Positions 13,846 to 18,296 of a DNA stretch of 18,296 nt are shown piece after piece. The notes beneath the pieces are model-generated. The model did not search any database, was not told the DNA's origin, and worked only from the letters and a program-made list of their open reading frames with translations. Within the stretch, counting starts at the first letter, position 1. The number at the start of each line of letters is the position of its first letter. Location: NCBI GenBank assembly GCA_050015355.1, contig JBEKBO010000106.1, positions 1 through 18,296 of the forward strand. Direction: 5' to 3'. The position numbers and the translations under genes are program-made. The DNA is from CAWBRT01 sp050015355. Its GTDB lineage: Bacteria; Acidobacteriota; Terriglobia; Terriglobales; Acidobacteriaceae.

Positions 13846-14018
13846 CTGGCAGCTTACCAGCAGGATCAGGGTTAACTCGCTCCTGTCTCTGGCGTCCCTT
13901 GCGCTTAACCCAACAATCCCGATCTTCGTACATCGTGGAGACGGAACCTCAACAGTTGCTGCCGGCGAGCACTCTTGTCAGAGGGATGCGAGCCCATTTT
14001 ACTGATCATAAAAACTCC

Positions 14019-14047
14019 TTGACAGACCACGGCAACTAGCATAATTT
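14019..14047 (+). promoter_or_regulatory. Sigma70-type promoter of the IclR gene
   Basis: TTGACA (14019-14024) and TAATTT (14042-14047) are separated by exactly 17 nt. The start point would fall near 14054, giving a leader of about 46 nt before the ATG at 14100. This is the best promoter in the window. Confidence 0.75.
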
Positions 14048-14099
14048 CCAGTTCTCACGAAAACAGTACAACGTTCTGCCAGACAGGACGAACGGTGCA

Positions 14100-14888
14100 A
14101 TGATGGGCAATAGTCCCGCAGCCGAAGAGGGTGTAGCCGCAGTTGAGCGTGCGCTCTCCATTGTGAGCGCTTTTGACGAGGATTCTCCCGTACTAACTCT
14201 CGCGGAGCTTGCCTCTCGTACTGGCTTGTACAAGAGCACGACCTCCCGCTTACTGGTTTCGTTGCGACGGTGTGGCTTTATCGAGCGGGACCATGTTGGC
14301 CGTTACCGCATCGGCCCGCAAGCGTGGCGCGTGGGGTCGCTTTTTGCCGTTGACCTTACGCTGGAAAAGATCCTTCGTCCCATCATGGATGAGCTCTCTG
14401 CCGCTACCCGTGAGAGCGTTTCCTATTACGTTCCACTGCCGGAGACAAAGCCTGCAATGCGCATGTGCGTCCTGCGTGTCGATCCCATGCGACGCATACG
14501 AGACAACTTTCACGTCGGCAATCGATTGCCCATGGACGTTGGGGCGGGAGGATTGGTGATCCGCGCCTTTGTCCCTCCCTATCGCAAGGAAGACGACATC
14601 ATTCGCAAGGTGCGAGCATGCGTCTCCTGGGGAGACATAGACGCGGAAGTCTGTGCCGTCGGCGCGCCAGTGCTCGGGCCTGACGGACGAGCAATCGGCG
14701 CGTTGGTATTGTCCGCGCCATCCGTCCGGCACGATATCGCCTGGGCCAACTCGATGAAAGCAGTCATGCGTGCGGCTGCCGATAAGGCGGCTCAAAGTCT
14801 CAGGCTGCTGGGCAACTTTTCGGCTCCAGCCACCCCGGAGGAAATCAAGGGCGACGTCACGCGCCGTCGAATGGCCGCGAGGAGATAG
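14100..14888 (+). CDS. IclR-family transcriptional regulator
   Basis: The 262-residue protein has an N-terminal winged helix (AVERALSIVSAFDED, LTLAELASRTGLYKSTTSRL, LLVSLRRCGFIERD; about residues 14-66) and a C-terminal effector domain (about 85-250) with VGAGG and the ending VCAVGAPVLGPDGRAIGALV. IclR regulators act as dimers and commonly respond to small acids or aromatic breakdown products. The start at ATG 14100 or the adjacent ATG 14103 is undecided. It has its own strong promoter and is followed after 48 nt by the flavoprotein gene, so it probably controls the rightward genes and perhaps the citrate lyase operon (inference). The reading frame is intact. Confidence 0.9.
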   Translation: MMGNSPAAEEGVAAVERALSIVSAFDEDSPVLTLAELASRTGLYKSTTSRLLVSLRRCGFIERDHVGRYRIGPQAWRVGSLFAVDLTLEKILRPIMDELSAATRESVSYYVPLPETKPAMRMCVLRVDPMRRIRDNFHVGNRLPMDVGAGGLVIRAFVPPYRKEDDIIRKVRACVSWGDIDAEVCAVGAPVLGPDGRAIGALVLSAPSVRHDIAWANSMKAVMRAAADKAAQSLRLLGNFSAPATPEEIKGDVTRRRMAARR

Positions 14889-14936
14889 GTGCATCGACCT
14901 TCCTGGGAGGATCGGGATGCGTGAAGGAAGAGCGTA

Positions 14937-15548
14937 ATGATCGAACTAAGCTGTGACGTGTTGGTCGTCGGAGGCGGGGCTGCCGGAAGCCGCGCCGTAC
15001 TGGAGGCCAAGCGATGCTATCCGGAGTTAAAGGTGCTTCTGGCAGTTGCCGGCAAGTGCGGCAAAACTGGCAGCACGCAGTTGATAGCGTCGGAGAGTCT
15101 GGGCATCAATGCTCCCTTCAACTTTGCCGGAGACGGCGACAGCGCCGACGTGTACTACCAGGATATGTTGGCGACCGGCGGTGGTCTCAGCGATCCACGT
15201 CTTTGTCGAATCATCGCCGACGAATCTTGCGCAAGAATACGGGACCTCACCGACCTGGGCCTGGTGTTTGATTGCAACGCGGGCATTCCCATCCAAACGA
15301 AACTCTCCGGCTGTACCAAAGCGCGCTCCTTGACCTGTGGTGGTTCTACGGGGCGGGAGATGTTGAAGGCGCTCCAGAAAGGAAACGCTGAGTTAGGCGT
15401 CGACGTTCTGGAGAATGTTCGCATCCTCGAACTGTGTCAGAACGACAATGGGCGCGTGATCGGAGCTATCGGACTCAGGGGCGTCGACGTGGTCGTTATC
15501 CGCGCGGGGGCGACTGTTCTGGCGATGGGAGGCGCCGGCCGCCTCTTC
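14937..15548 (+). pseudogene. N-terminal part of an FAD flavoprotein (fumarate reductase/aspartate oxidase superfamily), 3' end deleted
   Basis: From ATG 14937 (GGAAGAG before it) the product shows DVLVVGGGAAGSRAVLEA (residues 7-24, the FAD dinucleotide-binding fold), GKTGSTQLIASESLG, TCGGSTGREMLKAL and ATVLAMGGAGRLF near residue 200. Normal members have about 450-600 residues. After GGAGRLF (position 15548) homology stops, and the DNA continues as an MFS transporter in the next frame; the original frame runs on to 15761 as nonsense. It would have transferred electrons to or from a dicarboxylate or tricarboxylate substrate, but as read it lacks the substrate domain. Confidence 0.8.
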
Positions 15549-16084
15549 CGACGCTGCTACGGTATCGCACCACTTGGGGCGCGATGCTGGGCCAGTTCGG
15601 ATATTTGTACGTTTATTTCGTGTACGCTAGCTGGCTCCCGGGTTATCTGGTATTGCAGCGGAAGATGTCCATCATGTCGAGCGGTTTTGTGGCTATGCTC
15701 CCCTTCCTCGTTGGCGTGGCGGCAACGATTTCTGGCGGCTATATCAGCGATTGGATGGTAAGGAGGGGAGCGCGTGTTACAGTCGCCCGCAAGGTGCTTA
15801 GCTGTGGAGGATTGTGCGCAGCGACCATCTTCACACTACTGGGAGCCTACACCGCTTCCATGTGGCCGGCAATCACTTATCTTACGCTGGCGATAGCTGG
15901 ATTCAGCCTGGCCACCGGTTCCATCCAAACGATGATGGTGGACATCGCCCCGCCGAATTACGTCGCATCATTGGTATCGCTGCAGAATTTCCTTGGCAAT
16001 ATGGGCGGGGCTTGTGCTCCATTGGTAACCGGAATTCTGCTGGCTACCACAAAGAGCTTTACGGTCCCACTGGCGACCGCTTAG
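15549..16084 (+). pseudogene. C-terminal half of an MFS transporter (anion:cation symporter type)
   Basis: About 178 residues from PTLLRYRTTWGAMLGQFGYL match the second half of MFS acid-anion symporters: YASWLPGYLVLQRKMSIM, GGYISDWMVRRGARVT (the loop motif D-x-x-x-R-R-G), then helices with YLTLAIAGFSLATGSIQ, IAPPNYVASLVSLQNFLGN and GGACAPLVTGILL. The first six helices (about 220 residues) are absent, replaced by the flavoprotein front. The protein ends at TFVPLATA-like residues before the usual last helix, so it is also clipped at its 3' end. Family members import carboxylates such as tartrate or sugar acids; substrate unknown. Confidence 0.78.
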
Positions 16085-16124
16085 GTTACAGGTGGTGGGA
16101 GGTGTTTAAGTATGAAGAAAGATT

Positions 16125-16325
16125 GTGGCGTGGTTTCTGTTTGTGATTGGCCTGTTTTGCCTGGTTGCGCCGCAGACGCCGATGAGACTAACTGAGCTGA
16201 AGTTCTTGTACAAGACGGCCTTCGCCGGCGAAGTGATACTCGGTATGTTGCTCATGTGAATTGCGTATTACCTGATTCGGTTTCCGGTTAGCTTGCCCGA
16301 CGGGAAGGACGGAGACAAGCATTAG
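16125..16325 (+). pseudogene. Small membrane-protein ORF broken by an in-frame TGA
   Basis: From GTG 16125 the frame reads a hydrophobic segment (WFLFVIGLFCLVAP), then MRLTELKFLYKTAFAGEVIL and GMLLM before TGA at 16257-16259. The same frame continues IAYYLIRFPVSLPDG to TAG at 16323-16325. The second hydrophobic segment spans the TGA, which could be a mutated TGG (Trp). A two-helix protein of about 66 residues is implied. No family is recognised and no ribosome site is seen, so its 5' end may also be missing. Confidence 0.4.
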
Positions 16326-16422
16326 CTGTTGTCACTCACGGTTTGATAGTTATCTCTCGCAAGAAGTCAGCGAAAAAAGTGTTATTAAAACAAATGTTTA
16401 TCGATGAAAAGGAGTTTTACAA

Positions 16423-17634
16423 GTGGCTGATCTAAGTGTGGTAGTAAATGGAGTCAGATTTAAGAATCCCGTGATCGTCGGCTCGGCGACCCCGACCATG
16501 GACTGGCGCGGAACGAAGAAGGGCATCGACGGCGGAGCCGGGGGCGCGATCGTGAAGTCTCTGTTCGGCGACGCCGGCAAGCTGGGACGCAACTTTCCCC
16601 GCCCGCGCTTTATGCTGTACGACTACAAGACGTACCCGGGCTATCCCGAGAAGCTGCCGCATTCCTTCACCTTGAACTCTCTGGAAGAGTGTTCCCACTT
16701 CGGCTACGAGGAGTACATGAAGGACGTGGACATCGCCAAGGAAAAGATCGACGATGCCGGCAACGTGATGGCGAGCCTGTCAGGCGTGACCATCGAAGAG
16801 TGGGAGCAGATGTGCAAGATGGTCAACGAGACTAAGGCGGACTGGGTTGAAATCAATGTTTCCTGCCCTTTCTCCGCTGACATGGGCGTTAAGATGGGCG
16901 CCGGGGACGTCGACCGGGCGCCGCTGATCGTGAAGCATTGCGCCGCCATTCTGAAGAAGCCCTTTAGCGTGAAGATTTCTCCCCAGGCCTCCGATCCGGT
17001 GGCCATCGCGGAGGCGGTGGAAAAGGCAGGCGGGCAGGCCGTCAACATGTCCGCCCGTTTCTCCGGTTTCATGATCGACATCGAGACTGCGAGCCCGATC
17101 GGACCAGGCGCGCAAGGCGGGTGGGGCGGCCCCTATCTGCTTGGCTACGGACTGAAGATCGTCAGCCAGGCGGCCAAACGGGTGAAGATTCCCATCATCG
17201 CCGGCCTCGGCGTGTGGGAGTGGCAGGATATCATCCGCTACATCATGTGCGGCGCCACCCTAGTGCAGTCCGGCGTTGGCCTCATGCTGCAGGGCTACAA
17301 CATCAGCAAGAAGTGGGTCGACCAGATCGACACCTGGATGGACGACAAAGGCTATAATTCGCTGGACGAGATCCGTGGTATGGCCCTGCCGAATATCCTC
17401 CGCACTAAGGATGTCGTTCGCGCTCCTGAAGGCGTACACGCCATCGTGGACTTCAACAAGTGCGACCGCTGCGGCGTCTGCGTGAGAGGCTGCTTCTACG
17501 ATGCCATCACCCTTACCAAGGTCGGTGCTGTCATTGACAAGAAGAAGTGCGACGGTTGCGGCATGTGCAAAGAGGTTTGCCCGGAAAATGCCGTGAGCAT
17601 GAATTTCCCGCGCGCCAGGGCGGCTCAGGCATGA
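16423..17634 (+). CDS. PreA-like FMN oxidoreductase with C-terminal 2x[4Fe-4S] ferredoxin domain
   Basis: The 403-residue protein starts at GTG, with AAAAGGAG 9-16 nt upstream. Residues 1-330 form a dihydroorotate-dehydrogenase-like barrel: VNGVRFKNPVIVGSATPT, EINVSCPFSADMG (143-155, with Cys148 at the catalytic position), FSVKISPQ (181-188) and IPIIAGLGVWEW (256-267). The tail carries CDRCGVCVRGC (Cys347, 350, 353, 357) and CDGCGMCKEVC (Cys376, 379, 382, 386), each able to hold a [4Fe-4S] cluster. PreA reduces pyrimidines with a PreT partner; no PreT gene is present here, so the substrate may differ. It lies between the transporter remnant and aconitase X, suggesting a part in the same acid catabolism (inference). 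Frame and motifs are intact. Confidence 0.88.
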   Translation: MADLSVVVNGVRFKNPVIVGSATPTMDWRGTKKGIDGGAGGAIVKSLFGDAGKLGRNFPRPRFMLYDYKTYPGYPEKLPHSFTLNSLEECSHFGYEEYMKDVDIAKEKIDDAGNVMASLSGVTIEEWEQMCKMVNETKADWVEINVSCPFSADMGVKMGAGDVDRAPLIVKHCAAILKKPFSVKISPQASDPVAIAEAVEKAGGQAVNMSARFSGFMIDIETASPIGPGAQGGWGGPYLLGYGLKIVSQAAKRVKIPIIAGLGVWEWQDIIRYIMCGATLVQSGVGLMLQGYNISKKWVDQIDTWMDDKGYNSLDEIRGMALPNILRTKDVVRAPEGVHAIVDFNKCDRCGVCVRGCFYDAITLTKVGAVIDKKKCDGCGMCKEVCPENAVSMNFPRARAAQA

Positions 17635-17660
17635 ACCTGGTTGTGATGCTGTGAGGCTGA

Positions 17661-17694
17661 GCAGGCGGCGCGCAGTGAAAGGCTCGCCGCCTGC
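17661..17694 (+). promoter_or_regulatory. 10-bp perfect GC hairpin between the PreA-like gene and aconitase X
   Basis: GCAGGCGGCG (17661-17670) pairs exactly with CGCCGCCTGC (17685-17694) over a 14-nt loop. No T-run follows, so it may attenuate or protect the transcript rather than end it. It lies in the 98-nt gap before the aconitase X start. Confidence 0.45.
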
Positions 17695-17732
17695 CAATGT
17701 TATCTTTCACTATTCTTATAAGAGGCGCTGTC

Positions 17733-18194
17733 ATGCGACTAACACGCGAAGAAGAATCGATGCTGGCCGGAAAATCTGGATGGCCGGTTCAGAAGTCAAT
17801 GGAAATCCTGGTGCAGTTGGGAGAGATCTACGGTGCCGAGAAGATGATCAAGGTCTCCAACGTCCACATGCCGGGGTCTTCGGTGGTGGTGGCGGGAGAA
17901 GCAGGGACAAAGTTCGTCGAGAAGATGGCCGGGTTAGGTGGAAAGTTCTGTGCCTTAACCACGCTGAACCCCGGGGCGGTTAACTTCGACGCGTGGCAAG
18001 AGACCGGGTATCCCGAAAAGACCTATCAATTGCAGCGGCGACTGACGGATGCCTACCAGACCATGGGTGCGGTTCCCTGTCATACCTGCACGCCCTACTT
18101 GATCGGCAATTGCCCGAGGCGCGGTGAGCACATAGCTTGGGGCGAATCATCGGCGATTGCGTTTGCTAACTCCGTCCTAGTATTACTACGTTAA
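17733..18194 (+). pseudogene. Aconitase X (AcnX-type dehydratase), truncated by an insertion
   Basis: The frame from ATG 17733 (AAGAGGCG upstream) gives MRLTREEESMLAG, VQKSMEILVQLGEIYGAEKM (19-38), TTLNPGAVNFDAW (76-88), HTCTPYLIGNCPRRGEHIAW (117-136) and ESSAIAFANSVL (138-149), the start of the aconitase X catalytic region, normally about 400 residues. The family includes hydroxyproline dehydratases and mevalonate phosphate dehydratase, Fe-S hydro-lyases. After NSVL the expected GARTNREGG is replaced by VLLR and a stop, at CTAG 18177-18180. The rest of the gene should lie beyond the inserted element, right of this window. Confidence 0.8.
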
Positions 18195-18198
18195 GTTA

Positions 18199-18227
18199 TT
18201 GACAGTTCTTTCGTCGGGTGCTACCGT
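18199..18227 (+). promoter_or_regulatory. Possible transposase promoter at the IS end
   Basis: TTGACA (18199-18204) and TACCGT (18222-18227) are 17 nt apart. The predicted start point would fall at or next to the ATG at 18235, implying a leaderless or very short leader; the -10 match is poor. Confidence 0.3.
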
Positions 18228-18234
18228 TGCGAGC

Positions 18235-18296
18235 ATGACCGACGCCCAGGTCGAGAAGTGCGTAAGGCGCTTGCAACAGTTTCTGGCAGATCTGCT
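18235..18296 (+). CDS. IS701-type transposase, N-terminal start (runs off right edge)
   Basis: Twenty codons are visible, reading MTDAQVEKCVRRLQQFLADL. A pattern of VxxCxRRLxxFLxDLL at the very start is common in the IS701-like DDE transposases. With so little sequence the family call rests on this resemblance plus the CTAG junction. No ribosome site lies before the ATG. Confidence 0.45.
   Translation, partial: MTDAQVEKCVRRLQQFLADL

Larger units (their letters stand above)
13764..14099. other. Intergenic gap with terminator and regulator promoter
   Basis: A 336-base gap. It holds the hairpin at 13810-13840 on the left and the promoter at 14019-14047 on the right. Nothing else coding or repeated is supported between 13850 and 14015. 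Confidence 0.6.
18181..18296 (+). mobile_element. Left end of a probable IS701-type insertion sequence
   Basis: Aconitase X homology breaks exactly after CTAG (18177-18180), and unrelated DNA begins at 18181. A transposase-like N-terminus starts 54 bp later. CTAG duplications are, as I recall, typical of IS701-family insertions. The inverted repeat and the other end cannot be seen here. Confidence 0.5.

Overview
The window looks like chromosomal DNA from an acidobacterium-like organism (inference). It is GC-rich and carries two tandem copies of the paired DUF2844/DUF3443 secreted-protein genes. Its intergenic gaps hold short palindromes built on CCCCA/TGGGG arms, and it has a secreted-protein start of a type common in acidobacteria. 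No rRNA gene or intact marker gene fixes the taxonomy.

Layout from left to right. (A) Positions 1-5,755: the 5' part of a GIY-YIG family gene at the left edge, then two paralogous two-gene units on the minus strand (DUF2844 then DUF3443 lipoprotein), separated and followed by repeat-rich gaps. (B) 5,756-7,723: one small intact secreted Lys/Ala/Pro-rich protein, then a graveyard of fragments: a cupin missing its 5' half, the 3' half of a tRNA-Val(GAC) that looks like an attachment-site scar, the C-terminal end of a tyrosine integrase, a helix-turn-helix remnant and a truncated CreD-like membrane protein bracketed by inverted repeats. (C) 7,724-13,270: a complete, tightly packed minus-strand citrate lyase operon, citC-citD-[PPC/DUF296 gene]-citE-citF-citXG. 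The PPC-domain gene embedded between citD and citE is the unusual member. (D) 13,472-16,325: a damaged region read rightward, with two fused gene fragments, a terminator, a strong sigma70-type promoter, an intact IclR-type regulator, the front part of an FAD flavoprotein joined directly to the back half of an MFS transporter, and a small broken membrane ORF. (E) 16,423-18,296: an intact PreA-like FMN/2x[4Fe-4S] oxidoreductase, then an aconitase X gene cut off at a CTAG by what appears to be the left end of an IS701-type insertion sequence whose transposase runs out of the window.

How it may work together (inference). Citrate lyase splits citrate into acetate and oxaloacetate, and citC and citXG supply the enzymes that acetylate and build its prosthetic group. 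The IclR regulator, fumarate-reductase/tricarballylate-dehydrogenase-type flavoprotein pieces, carboxylate-type MFS transporter, ferredoxin-domain oxidoreductase and aconitase X around it suggest a former locus for uptake and breakdown of a tricarboxylate or related acid, ending in citrate lyase. Several peripheral genes are now truncated, fused or IS-interrupted, while the lyase operon, the regulator and the PreA-like gene still read as intact. The breakpoints could be real decay or, at some junctions, assembly artefacts.
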